This document shows positions 34,293 to 42,608 of a DNA stretch of 64,000 bases, piece by piece. The position numbers were made by a program, and so were the translations under genes. The number at the start of each line of letters is the position of its first letter. Position 1 is the stretch's first letter. This DNA comes from an uncultured Alphaproteobacteria bacterium (GTDB taxonomy: Bacteria; Pseudomonadota; Alphaproteobacteria; CADEGL01), in NCBI GenBank assembly GCA_902826885.1, contig CADEGL010000014.1:1-64000 (forward strand), read 5' to 3'. The notes under the pieces are model-generated. The model did not search any database and was not told the origin of the DNA. It was given only the letters and a program-made list of their open reading frames with translations.

Positions 34293-35570
34293 ATGATCAA
34301 CCGCGCCGAGGCCATTCCGGCCCTGCTAAAGTCCGGCATGTCCGTCTTCGTCCAGGGCGGCGCGACCGAGCCCTCTTCCATTCTCGATGCCATCGCCGCG
34401 GCACCCGAATCAGCGTCCGGTGTTACGTTCACCCAGCCCAATGTCCCCGGCGTAAACCGGCGCGATCTGGCTGCGCTGCACCCCGATGCGCGCGTCGTGG
34501 CCATGTTCGCCACCCGCGACATCGACGTTTCGCTGCACGCGGGCAAGGTGCGCCTTCTGCCGTTCCACTATTCCGACCTGCACGGCTATCTATCGGGCCG
34601 CGCCCGGTTCGACCTGGCCATCGTCCAGGTTTCTCCGCCCGACGCGCACGGGCGTTGCAGCTTCGGCGTGGCGGGCGACATGGTGCCGGACGTACTGGCG
34701 CGCGCCGCGTCCATCGTGGCCGAGATCAACCCGCGCGTACCCTTCTCGCCTGGCGCACCATGGCTCGCCTATGACCGGATCGGCCATGTGGTCGAAGCCG
34801 ACCATTCGCTACTCGAATCGGGTAATCCGCCCGTGGACGACACACTGGCCGCGCTGGGCAGGAACGTGGCCGCGCTGGTGTCCGACGGCGATACGATCGA
34901 ATTCGGCCTGGGCGGGACGCCCAACGCCGTGCTGGCAGCCCTGCGCGGCAAGCGGGACATCGGCGTGCACACGGGCCTGGCGACCGACAGCCTGATCGAC
35001 CTGATCGAGGCCGGGGTGGTGACGAATGCGCGCAAGCCCATCGACACGGGAAAGTCCGTGACCGGCCTGGCCATCGGCACGCGCCGTCTCTACGACGCGC
35101 TGGGCGCGGGCGCGCCGGTCGACTTCCGCCCCGTTTCCTACACCCACGACCGCGCCACCATTGCCCGGCTGGACCGCTTCGTGGCGATCAACTCGGTGAT
35201 TGAAGTCGATTTATTCGGACAGGCGAACGCCGAGATGATTGGTGGGCGGCAGGTCAGCGGAACCGGCGGCCTGTTGGACTTCGTCGAGGCCGCACGGCGC
35301 GCGCCGCACGGGCGCTCGATCCTGGCCTTGCAGGCCGCGGCATCCGACGGCAAAACCTCGCGCATCGTGCCGGCCCTGGCAGCCGGCACCGTCGTCACGG
35401 TGCCGCGCGCCGAAGCCGACTACGTCGTCACCGAAAACGGCGTAGCGGAACTGCGCGATAAATCGGTGGATGAACGGGCCGAGGCGCTGATCGCCATCGC
35501 CGCTCCGTTCGCACGCGCCGAGCTTGCCGAAGCCTGGCGCAAGTTGCGCCCCGGACGCGCCGCGCGCTAA
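34293..35570 (+). CDS. Acetyl-CoA hydrolase/CoA-transferase family protein
   Basis: 425 residues of the Cat1/4-hydroxybutyrate CoA-transferase family: SPPDAHGRCSFG, GDTIEFGLGGTPNAVL, DFRPVSYTHD, and the catalytic glutamate in INSVIEVDLFGQANAEM, then GTGGLLDFVEAAR. It moves CoA between acyl groups, or hydrolyses the thioester. It is a single-gene version rather than the two-subunit type. Located after the TauD gene; the donor and acceptor acids are unknown. Its TAA overlaps the stop of the convergent Rieske gene. Confidence 0.88.
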   Translation: MINRAEAIPALLKSGMSVFVQGGATEPSSILDAIAAAPESASGVTFTQPNVPGVNRRDLAALHPDARVVAMFATRDIDVSLHAGKVRLLPFHYSDLHGYLSGRARFDLAIVQVSPPDAHGRCSFGVAGDMVPDVLARAASIVAEINPRVPFSPGAPWLAYDRIGHVVEADHSLLESGNPPVDDTLAALGRNVAALVSDGDTIEFGLGGTPNAVLAALRGKRDIGVHTGLATDSLIDLIEAGVVTNARKPIDTGKSVTGLAIGTRRLYDALGAGAPVDFRPVSYTHDRATIARLDRFVAINSVIEVDLFGQANAEMIGGRQVSGTGGLLDFVEAARRAPHGRSILALQAAASDGKTSRIVPALAAGTVVTVPRAEADYVVTENGVAELRDKSVDERAEALIAIAAPFARAELAEAWRKLRPGRAAR

Positions 35571-36724
35571 GCGCCGGTCATGGCCTCTTCCACGATATCG
35601 TGGAAATGGGCCAACCCCTTCTCATAGCGACCGAACGTCAGGTGCGAATTCGCGCCGGATGCGAAGCCCGCCTGAATGCCCTCGCCCACCACGAAATCCT
35701 CGTCGAGGGCGGTTCGGATCAGGCTGGCGTTCTTATCCCAATAGGCCTTGGCTTTTTCCGTCTCGGGCTTCTCCGGCAGGCAGAAAGACAGATGCATGAC
35801 CGAATGGTTCGCATCGCCGTTCGGAAACATCGCGAAGATGGCGGCATGATCGGCCACGAACACCATCACGGTGTTGGGAAAGATGTAATAGAGGATGTTG
35901 GAGTGATCGCGCAGACGCCACGAGGCCGGATCGGTGCCCGCCAGATCCTGCAGCGTACGCTTCGGGATCACATAGCGGATATGCCGCCCAAGGCGATCAT
36001 ACACAGATGCGTTGTCCAGATAGTATTTGTGCACACTTTGCCCGTGCACCCAGCGGAAGTGATAGTCCTCGAGGAACGTGTCGACCATCACTTTCCAGTT
36101 CATGGCACGCGGCAGTTCAACCGGCGCGTAGAGAGAAGCGCCATTCAAACCGAAATGGGCGAAGTCGGAGGCCAGCGGCCCCAGGAACGCATCGATATCC
36201 AGGGGTGCTTCGCCCGCTTCGGCTTTGCTGGGACGAACCCAAATCAGGCCATGCCGCTCGGTCGCCGGCAGCGAAACCAGCCTATGCGCCGCGCGATCCA
36301 GGCCCGCGAAGGCCGTGGCGTCGCTGATGCCGGCGAGCGTGCCGGTCAGATCGTAGCTCCAGGCATGGTACGGGCACACGAAGACGCGCCCCGCCTTGCC
36401 GGATGGTTCGGTCACGATGCGAGCACCGCGATGGCGGCATACGTTCAGGAACGCCCGCACCTGCCCGTCCGTCCCGCGCACCGCCAGGATCGGTACGCCA
36501 GTAAGGTCATGAGTCAGAAACGTGCCCGGCTCCGGCAGAGCCGAAGACGGGCCGACGATCACCGGGTGACGGCGGAACAGGTTGGAGAGCTCCGCCGCGT
36601 GACGCTGCGGCGAGATATAGGCATCGACCGCGCTCAGCCGTTCGCCGTTGGCCGTCTCGCGGCGGCCGGCCGCGAGATTCCCCAGAATGCGCTCGATCAA
36701 CGCGACTTCAACGTCGTGCTTCAT
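35567..36724 (-). CDS. Rieske non-haem iron oxygenase, alpha subunit (third copy)
   Basis: 385 residues. Rieske [2Fe-2S] ligands C96, H98, C117, H120 (NVCRHRG ... VCPYH) and the mononuclear iron site DYHFRWVHG (H, H) with a later acidic residue. It hydroxylates an aromatic or N-methyl/aliphatic substrate using electrons from a reductase, which is absent from the window. It is the most divergent of the three Rieske proteins here. ATG 36724 is chosen; 36760 is also possible, and neither has a convincing ribosome site. Confidence 0.85.
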   Translation of the reverse strand: MKHDVEVALIERILGNLAAGRRETANGERLSAVDAYISPQRHAAELSNLFRRHPVIVGPSSALPEPGTFLTHDLTGVPILAVRGTDGQVRAFLNVCRHRGARIVTEPSGKAGRVFVCPYHAWSYDLTGTLAGISDATAFAGLDRAAHRLVSLPATERHGLIWVRPSKAEAGEAPLDIDAFLGPLASDFAHFGLNGASLYAPVELPRAMNWKVMVDTFLEDYHFRWVHGQSVHKYYLDNASVYDRLGRHIRYVIPKRTLQDLAGTDPASWRLRDHSNILYYIFPNTVMVFVADHAAIFAMFPNGDANHSVMHLSFCLPEKPETEKAKAYWDKNASLIRTALDEDFVVGEGIQAGFASGANSHLTFGRYEKGLAHFHDIVEEAMTGA

Positions 36725-36838
36725 TGGAATGCGATAAGCTAGCTCATGCCCCTCTGCCATTCGGTATCACAGCGCGACATGGCGCGCGACGGTTCCCATC
36801 GACATAATCGCATCCGACGCCAGCCAGGGAGGCAGCCC

Positions 36839-37654
36839 GTGACCTACGAAACCCTTCTCTACAACGTGGACGACCGCGTTGCCGTCGTGACCTTCAACCG
36901 TCCGGATCGCATGAACTCCTTCAGCCTGAAGCTGCGGCAGGAGCTGGTTGCCGCGCTGAAGGCTGCCGAGGCCGATCCCGAGGTGCGCGTCGTGGTGATC
37001 AAGGGGGCCGGCGGTAAGGCATTTTCCGCAGGCTACGACATCAAGGAGACCGCAGACGGCAAAGAGCGCACCATGGACGAGTGGCGCGCGCTCCTGGGCG
37101 AGGAATTTCAGTTTTGCCTGTCGCCCTGGCAGTGTTCGAAACCCGTCATCGCCCAGATCGAGGGCCATTGCCTGGCGGGCGGTCTTGAATTCGCCCAGAT
37201 GTGTGACATCCGCTACGCCTCGGACGATTCGAAGTTCGGCGTGGTCGAGACCCGCTTCTCGAACGGCATTTTGATGTTGGCCATGCCCTGGGTGATCGGC
37301 CAGCTATCCCGCGAGTTGATCTATACGGGCGACACGTTCGACGCGGAAGAAGCCAAGCGCCTCGGCCTGGTGAATCGCGTGTTTCCGAAGGCCGATCTGG
37401 AGCAGGAAACGATGAAGATCGCCAAGCGCATGTCGCGCGTGGCGGATGCCTGCCTGCGCTGGAACAAGCGCGCCATCAACAACACGTTCGAGGCGATGGG
37501 CTTCCGCTCGGCGCTTCAGTACGGGTTCGAAGCCTGCGTCATCATGGATGCGACCGACACACCCGAATACAAGGCGTTCAACAAGCTTCGCACCACGGAA
37601 GGCCTCAACGCCGCCCTCGCCCATCTGCGCGATACGTTCAAACCTTACGAATAA
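36839..37654 (+). CDS. Enoyl-CoA hydratase/isomerase family protein
   Basis: 271 residues, crotonase fold. The oxyanion-hole segments are GKAFSAGYDIKE and IEGHCLAGGLEFAQMCDIRYAS; the second catalytic glutamate position falls in the GVVETRFSNG segment. GTG 36839 is the start, with GGGAGG 7 bases upstream; the longer frame is discarded. It probably serves beta-oxidation of a CoA ester made by the nearby CoA-transferase. Divergent from the Rieske gene over 114 bases. Confidence 0.85.
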   Translation: MTYETLLYNVDDRVAVVTFNRPDRMNSFSLKLRQELVAALKAAEADPEVRVVVIKGAGGKAFSAGYDIKETADGKERTMDEWRALLGEEFQFCLSPWQCSKPVIAQIEGHCLAGGLEFAQMCDIRYASDDSKFGVVETRFSNGILMLAMPWVIGQLSRELIYTGDTFDAEEAKRLGLVNRVFPKADLEQETMKIAKRMSRVADACLRWNKRAINNTFEAMGFRSALQYGFEACVIMDATDTPEYKAFNKLRTTEGLNAALAHLRDTFKPYE

Positions 37655-37657
37655 GCC

Positions 37658-38374
37658 TCAGCCCTTGCCTTCCAGGCGCTTGATCGTCGCGGCCTGCCAA
37701 TCGGCGGCGCGCTTCTGACTTTCCGCGACCTCGGCCTTCGTCATGTCCTTCGTCAAAGCCTGCGCCCGCTCGTCGGCGCGCGGATAACCCTCCGACGCCG
37801 CGATCGTATACCATTTAAGCGCCTCGACCCTGTCCTTGGCCACGCCCTGACCGTGCTTGTAGGCAAAGCCCAGGCGGTACTGGGCATGGCCGTTGCCCTT
37901 CTCGGCCGCCCGCTTGAACCATTCGACGGCCTTTTGAGGGTCTTTGGCGACGCCCCAACCTTGGAAATACATGACACCAAGGCGGACCTCGCCCTCGGCA
38001 TAGCCCTGCTCGGCTGATTTACGGAACCATTCGGCGGCCTTGGCCTGATCCCTCTGCACGCCTGTGCCGGTGGCAAAGAGCGCCCCCAAATAAGCCTGCG
38101 CCGGCGCATCACCCCGGCCTGCGGCTAGCGAGAACCACTGCGCGGCCTCGACAGGATCGACGTTAACCCCTTGCCCTTTGAAATACATAATACCGAGCGC
38201 CCGCTGCGACATGGCATCGCCCTGGGCGGCCGAGCGCCGGAACTCGATCATCGCGGCACCGTAATCGCCGGCCGCCAGCGCGGCCATGCCGGATTCGTAA
38301 TCGGCCCAAGCGGGCGCCGAGAGGCCGCCAACAATCACGCCGATCGAAAGCAGACGAAAAGCGATGTGCTTCAT
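37658..38374 (-). CDS. Exported Sel1-repeat protein
   Basis: 238 residues with a signal peptide (FRLLSIGVIVGGLSAPAWA) and about five Sel1-like repeats of the form A-x-x-x-LG-x-MYFxGQGV-x-x-D-x-x-x-A-x-x-WF. Such proteins are periplasmic adaptors in protein-protein binding. Its start is 1 base from the end of the PhyH gene upstream, so it is co-transcribed with it, though a functional link is not evident. Confidence 0.82.
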   Translation of the reverse strand: MKHIAFRLLSIGVIVGGLSAPAWADYESGMAALAAGDYGAAMIEFRRSAAQGDAMSQRALGIMYFKGQGVNVDPVEAAQWFSLAAGRGDAPAQAYLGALFATGTGVQRDQAKAAEWFRKSAEQGYAEGEVRLGVMYFQGWGVAKDPQKAVEWFKRAAEKGNGHAQYRLGFAYKHGQGVAKDRVEALKWYTIAASEGYPRADERAQALTKDMTKAEVAESQKRAADWQAATIKRLEGKG

Positions 38375-38375
38375 G

Positions 38376-39185
38376 TCACTTCGGTTTGTAAATGGCCAAC
38401 GGGCCGGACATCGAACGTTCATACGCCGCCACCGCGATGGGATCAAAATCGAAACGCGGGATCGGCTCCAGTTCATAGTAGCCGTGCGTGTCCTCGCCCG
38501 CGACCAGTGTTGCACCCATCGCGCCCCGCGCGGTCGTGCGGGCATGGGGTGCGGCAAAGATACAGCTCCAGCCGATCCGCGGCCGGTCGGACCCGTTGGC
38601 CTCCGAGCCATGCACAACATGATTGGCATGCATGGAAAGCTGGCCCGGCTCCAATTCGATATGCACGGCCTTTTTCGTGTCGATGTCGCGCACCTGGCGG
38701 GAAAACTTCAGCATGTTGTTCTCGCCCGGGATTAGGTCGTAAGCGAGATCACCCTGCTTCTGGGTGCCGGGGATCACTTTGAGCGCGCCGTTGTCTGGCT
38801 TGCTGTCGGTGAGCGCCAACCATGCGGCCAGGGCAGCCGGCGGCTGAAGCTGGAGATAGGTATTGTCCTGATGCCAGGAGACATAGGAGGAGTCGCGTGC
38901 GTTCTTCCAGAAGAAACCGGATTCCAGGCACAGCACGTTGGGGCCCAGCACGTCCTGCAAGGCCGCGACGATGCGTGGATGATGGATCAGGTCGGATAGG
39001 CATTTGAGCAGGAGATGCGCCTTGCCGCGCATGACCTCCTTGACGGTCTTGCCAGACGATTTCTCCCACGCACGCAGCATGGCCAACGCTTGGGACGCCT
39101 CGCCCTCGGAGAGGACGGGGATGCCCGCGACGTAGCCCAATTCGTGAAACTGGGTGACCTGCGATTCGCTCAGGATTCTCGGCAT
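38376..39185 (-). CDS. Phytanoyl-CoA dioxygenase (PhyH) family protein, copy 1
   Basis: 269 residues, Fe(II)/2-oxoglutarate hydroxylase. Iron ligands are H105 and D107 (SWHQDNTY) and H192 (VVHGSEAN), with the arginine of DRPRIGW binding 2-oxoglutarate. The aspartate is kept, so it is a hydroxylase, not a halogenase. It aligns closely with PhyH copy 2 at 42608 (same ligand positions), so the pair is paralogous. It directly follows the HD-domain gene HD1 (25-base gap), the arrangement of PhnY with PhnZ and TmpA with TmpB. Confidence 0.9.
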   Translation of the reverse strand: MPRILSESQVTQFHELGYVAGIPVLSEGEASQALAMLRAWEKSSGKTVKEVMRGKAHLLLKCLSDLIHHPRIVAALQDVLGPNVLCLESGFFWKNARDSSYVSWHQDNTYLQLQPPAALAAWLALTDSKPDNGALKVIPGTQKQGDLAYDLIPGENNMLKFSRQVRDIDTKKAVHIELEPGQLSMHANHVVHGSEANGSDRPRIGWSCIFAAPHARTTARGAMGATLVAGEDTHGYYELEPIPRFDFDPIAVAAYERSMSGPLAIYKPK

Positions 39186-39210
39186 TCGATCACGGCGCGG
39201 CGAAACGATT

Positions 39211-39831
39211 TCAGGCGTAGGCGCGTGACAGCGCGTCGTCCATCTTGGTTTGCCCGCCCCACGGTTCGCGCGCGAAGATGCGCCGGACCATGGGCTCGAA
39301 CGCCTCCAGCGGCATCGTGTCATAGTTGGGATCGAACGACATCTGGTCGTACTTGCCGCAGAAATCGGCGCAGCGCTCGTAGTCCGGATGGCCGCGGAAC
39401 TTATCGCGCGCGTTCCGGTCCAGGTCGAAATGGTGGAAGTAGTAGTAACCCTGGAACAGGCCGTGGCGCAGGATGACCCAGTGCGTCGAGGGCGAGACAT
39501 AGGGACGCAGCACTGAAGCCGCGAACTCGGCATGGTTTTCGGGGCAGTGCATGTCGCCGATGTCGTGGAGCAGCGCGGCGACCACCATCTCTTCGTCCTG
39601 GCCGTCGCGGTGGGCGCGCGTCGCGCTCTGGAGCGAATGGACGTAGCGGTCGACCTGCTCGCCCGGATAGCTCTTCTTCAGCGCGCTGACGGCATCCAGC
39701 AGCCGGTCGGCCAGCTTGGACTTGAACGGTTTCGAGAGCTCGACGCAGGCGTGGTATTCCTCGCGCGTCCCCTCATCCATGGTGTTGTATTTGGCGATCA
39801 CCACATGGCTGGGATCGTTCTTAATGATCAT
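39211..39831 (-). CDS. HD-domain protein with diiron-oxygenase ligand set (HD1)
   Basis: 206 residues, single HD domain. Metal ligands are H65, H89, D90, H100, H123 and D162, six in the spacing of the mixed-valent diiron oxygenases PhnZ and myo-inositol oxygenase, rather than the typical HD phosphohydrolase. The LLHDIGD and NHAEFAASVL blocks and the ILRHGLFQGYYYF helix follow PhnZ. Ribosome site GGGAGGAC. It has a paralogue, HD2. An oxidative C-C or C-P cleavage of a hydroxylated product is inferred, not shown. Confidence 0.8.
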   Translation of the reverse strand: MIIKNDPSHVVIAKYNTMDEGTREEYHACVELSKPFKSKLADRLLDAVSALKKSYPGEQVDRYVHSLQSATRAHRDGQDEEMVVAALLHDIGDMHCPENHAEFAASVLRPYVSPSTHWVILRHGLFQGYYYFHHFDLDRNARDKFRGHPDYERCADFCGKYDQMSFDPNYDTMPLEAFEPMVRRIFAREPWGGQTKMDDALSRAYA

Positions 39832-39916
39832 GATGTCCTCCCTCGTCCTCGCCGGAAATGATACGCCCGAACGCCCCCTGGACGCGAGGCGTGGCCCGCC
39901 CGTACGGATAACCAAA

Positions 39917-39955
39917 CCCCAAAAGCAAACCGGCCGCCCTTGCGAGGCGGCCGGT
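39917..39955 (-). terminator. Rho-independent terminator between HD2 and HD1
   Basis: Perfect 10-bp stem ACCGGCCGCC/GGCGGCCGGT with a 7-base loop, followed on the minus strand by TTTGCTTTTGGG. It ends the PhyH2-SDR1-Rieske1-HD2 transcript; HD1 and PhyH1 then need their own promoter. Confidence 0.8.
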
Positions 39956-39962
39956 CAATAAT

Positions 39963-40577
39963 TCAGTACCCCGAGGGGAACTGTTCGGTCTTGGTCTGCG
40001 GCCCCCAGGGCTCGCGGCCGAACACGCGCCGCACCATCGGCTCGAACGCCGAGAGCGGCATGGTGTCCATGTTCGGATCAAACGCGGTCTGGTCGTACTT
40101 GGCGCAGAAGTCGGCCGTCATCTGGTAGCAAGGGTGGCCGCGGAACCGGTCGCGCATGTTCCGGTCCTTGCCGTAGTGATGGAAGAAGTAATAGCCCTGG
40201 AACAGGTTGTGATGGACGATCATCCAATACACCTCGGGCGAGACGTACGGCTTCAACATCTCGGCCGCCATGAGGGCGTGATTGTCCGGGCAAAGCAGGT
40301 CGCCGATATCGTGGATCAGCGCGGCCACCACGAACTCCTCGCTCTCGCCGGCGCGGTGCGCCTGGGTCGCGGTCTGGAGCGAGTGGACATAGCGGTCCAC
40401 GGCCATGCCGGGGAAGCTTTCCGCCAGGTTGGGCAGGTAGGCCAAAATGCGGTCCGCGGTCTGGGCCTTGAAGGGCTTCGCCAGCTCCTTCAGAAGGAGA
40501 TATTCCTCCTTCGTGCCGTCTTCCATCCGGCGGTAACTTTCCGCCCGCGTGTTCTTACCCGGCGACATAACATTCAT
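39963..40577 (-). CDS. HD-domain protein with diiron-oxygenase ligand set (HD2)
   Basis: 204 residues, paralogue of HD1 with the six ligands at the same positions: H65, H89, D90, H100, H123 (VHHNLFQGYY) and D162 (KYDQTAF). Long shared blocks such as GYY(Y/F)FHH, FRGHP and AFEPMVRR show a common origin, while the N-terminus differs. It lies 93 bases after the Rieske gene on the same strand. Function is inferred as an iron oxygenase of the PhnZ type, partner unknown. Confidence 0.8.
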   Translation of the reverse strand: MNVMSPGKNTRAESYRRMEDGTKEEYLLLKELAKPFKAQTADRILAYLPNLAESFPGMAVDRYVHSLQTATQAHRAGESEEFVVAALIHDIGDLLCPDNHALMAAEMLKPYVSPEVYWMIVHHNLFQGYYFFHHYGKDRNMRDRFRGHPCYQMTADFCAKYDQTAFDPNMDTMPLSAFEPMVRRVFGREPWGPQTKTEQFPSGY

Positions 40578-40670
40578 TGGAAACCCTCCTGCCCTTGGGC
40601 GGCGTCCAGTCCGCCCGTTTCCTGAAATCCCAACTGTTATATCAGTTTTTCGCTGCGCCGCGAAAGCCGC

Positions 40671-41855
40671 TTACGCCGCCTGCGAAACCTGATCGACGAC
40701 CCACCGGCGGAAGCTGTGCGCCACCGCCTCCAAGTGGCAAACGCGTCCCGCCGTGGCGAAAGGCGAGCTCACGCCGGCCTGCTGCTGCTCGGTGATCACC
40801 ACGTCCTCGGCCGTGGTCACATCCAGCCGCTCGTAGTAACCCTGGACCTTCTCCGCGAAATCCGGGCGCTGGGTCGTCTCTTTGGGGAAACAGGTCCCCA
40901 GCACCAGCTTGCTGCGGTCCGGCCCCAGCGGCTGGATCTCGACATACCACATGCCCTCGCGCTGGCAGGAAATGGTCGTCGCCGGAAACGGATAGGACCA
41001 GATCGAGCCGTCGCGGGTACGGCCTTCCAGCGACTTGATGGGCGGAAACGGCTCGCGCCCCGGCAGGAGGCCGCGGCTGCCGATATGGCGGCCGACCAGG
41101 GACGAATAATTCTTACCAAACTCCAGCTTCACCGGCGCGTTGTCGCCGCCCTCACCAAATAGAAGGCCAGAGTTACCCGACATCACGGTCGCGCCCTCGT
41201 CCTCATTCTTGGTGGCCAGCGTCGTCGTGTGAACGTGCGGCGTGTGATAGGGCTCCTGGACATTCTCGTAGTAGATTTTCCAGTTGCAGCCGACTTCCAA
41301 TTCGCGGCGTCGCACCAATTCCATGTCGTCGAAATTGTACGACTCCAGCTTGTCGACCAAGTCGCCGAGCTGCGCCTTGAGCGGCGGCGCACTCTTGTCG
41401 AAGTTGATGAACATGAAGCGGCCCCACTTCTCCAGACGGATCGGAAAGAGACCGTAATCCGCCTTGTCGAAGCCCTTGGAGTGCTCCATCTGCGGCGCGC
41501 CGGTCAGGCGGCCATCCAAATTGTAGACCCAGCCGTGATAACCGCATTTGAACGCGCGCACGTTACCCGTGCCGCTGATGACGCGGCAGCCGCGATGGCG
41601 GCAGGTGTTGGCGAAGGCATGGATTTCGCCCACACGGTCGCGCACCACGATGACGGGCACGCCCACCAGGTCGAACGCCATGTAGTCGCCGGGCTTCGCC
41701 ACCTGGCCATCATGGCCGATGAAGTTCCAGCGCTTCATGAAGATGTGCTTCACCTCACGGTCGAAGAACTCGCGGCTGGTGTAGCATTCCGGCGGCATCG
41801 TCTCCGCCTCGAGGGCGGGCTTGCGTACGTTCTGAAAAATATCGGCCTGAAGCAT
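40671..41855 (-). CDS. Rieske non-haem iron oxygenase, alpha subunit (first copy)
   Basis: 394 residues. Rieske ligands C85, H87, C104, H107 (TCRHRG ... CGYHGWV); mononuclear iron site in NWKIYYENVQEPYHTPHVH. Resembles the choline/glycine-betaine/carnitine type of monooxygenase as much as aromatic dioxygenases, and no beta subunit lies nearby, which favours the former. GAGGGACC precedes the start. Between SDR1 and HD2 on the same strand. An electron-donating reductase is missing from the window. Confidence 0.88.
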   Translation of the reverse strand: MLQADIFQNVRKPALEAETMPPECYTSREFFDREVKHIFMKRWNFIGHDGQVAKPGDYMAFDLVGVPVIVVRDRVGEIHAFANTCRHRGCRVISGTGNVRAFKCGYHGWVYNLDGRLTGAPQMEHSKGFDKADYGLFPIRLEKWGRFMFINFDKSAPPLKAQLGDLVDKLESYNFDDMELVRRRELEVGCNWKIYYENVQEPYHTPHVHTTTLATKNEDEGATVMSGNSGLLFGEGGDNAPVKLEFGKNYSSLVGRHIGSRGLLPGREPFPPIKSLEGRTRDGSIWSYPFPATTISCQREGMWYVEIQPLGPDRSKLVLGTCFPKETTQRPDFAEKVQGYYERLDVTTAEDVVITEQQQAGVSSPFATAGRVCHLEAVAHSFRRWVVDQVSQAA

Positions 41856-41870
41856 TTCCGGTCCCTCGTC

Positions 41871-42608
41871 TTAAGGCGCAGACTCGATGCCGCCGTCCAC
41901 GGCAATGACCTCGCCCGTCACATACCCATTCGTCATAAGATACATGCCCGCCTGGGCGCAATCGTCCGCCTGCCCTACCCGCTTCACCGGAACCTTGCTG
42001 GCATAGGCGCCGAATAGCTGTTCCTTCACCTCGGGCGGGATGCGCTCGACGTAAGCAGTCTCGATGATACCGGGCGAAATGCAGTTCACGCGGATGCCGC
42101 GCGGCGCCAACTCGTGCGCCAGAGAGCGGGTAGCCGCATCCAGAGCGCCGTCAATCACCGCGCCGATGACATAGCCCGGCACCGGGCGCCGGTTTGCGAG
42201 ACCGGAGTAGAATACCATGCTGCCGCCCCGGCGGATGTGATCGCGCGCGTCATAGGCGGTCCAGAACGGCCCCCAGAACTTGGCGTGAACCGAACCCTTG
42301 GCCTTGTCCTCTTCCATGTCGGCGAAGGGTGTGCGGTAGACCGTCGCACCCGGCAGGATCAGGTGGTCGAACGGGGCCTGCCACTTCAAATAGGCCGCCA
42401 CCGCCGCACGGTCGCGCATGTCGAGCGCTTCGTAAGATAGCGAACCGCCTTCCTTGGCCAATGTCTCGGCCGCGCGCTGCAGCCGTTCCATGCCGCGGGC
42501 AGAGATCGCCACTTCGGCGCCCGCGCGCAAGGCGTGGGCCGCGGTCGCCAGGCCTATTCCGGCCGAAGCGCCGATGACGATGACCTTCTTGCCCGCAAGC
42601 GCGCCCAT
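41871..42608 (-). CDS. SDR family oxidoreductase with atypical active site (SDR1)
   Basis: 245 residues. The NAD(P) site VIGASAGIG and the C-terminal RVNCISPG are classical, but the catalytic YxxxK is missing: the segment reads RPVPGYVIGAV, with alanine at the lysine position counting from that tyrosine. Serine in FYSG remains. SDR2 shares this change. TGATG overlap with the PhyH2 gene and 15 bases to Rieske1 make it part of that operon. It may dehydrogenate the hydroxylated product, or may not be an oxidoreductase at all. Confidence 0.85.
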   Translation of the reverse strand: MGALAGKKVIVIGASAGIGLATAAHALRAGAEVAISARGMERLQRAAETLAKEGGSLSYEALDMRDRAAVAAYLKWQAPFDHLILPGATVYRTPFADMEEDKAKGSVHAKFWGPFWTAYDARDHIRRGGSMVFYSGLANRRPVPGYVIGAVIDGALDAATRSLAHELAPRGIRVNCISPGIIETAYVERIPPEVKEQLFGAYASKVPVKRVGQADDCAQAGMYLMTNGYVTGEVIAVDGGIESAP

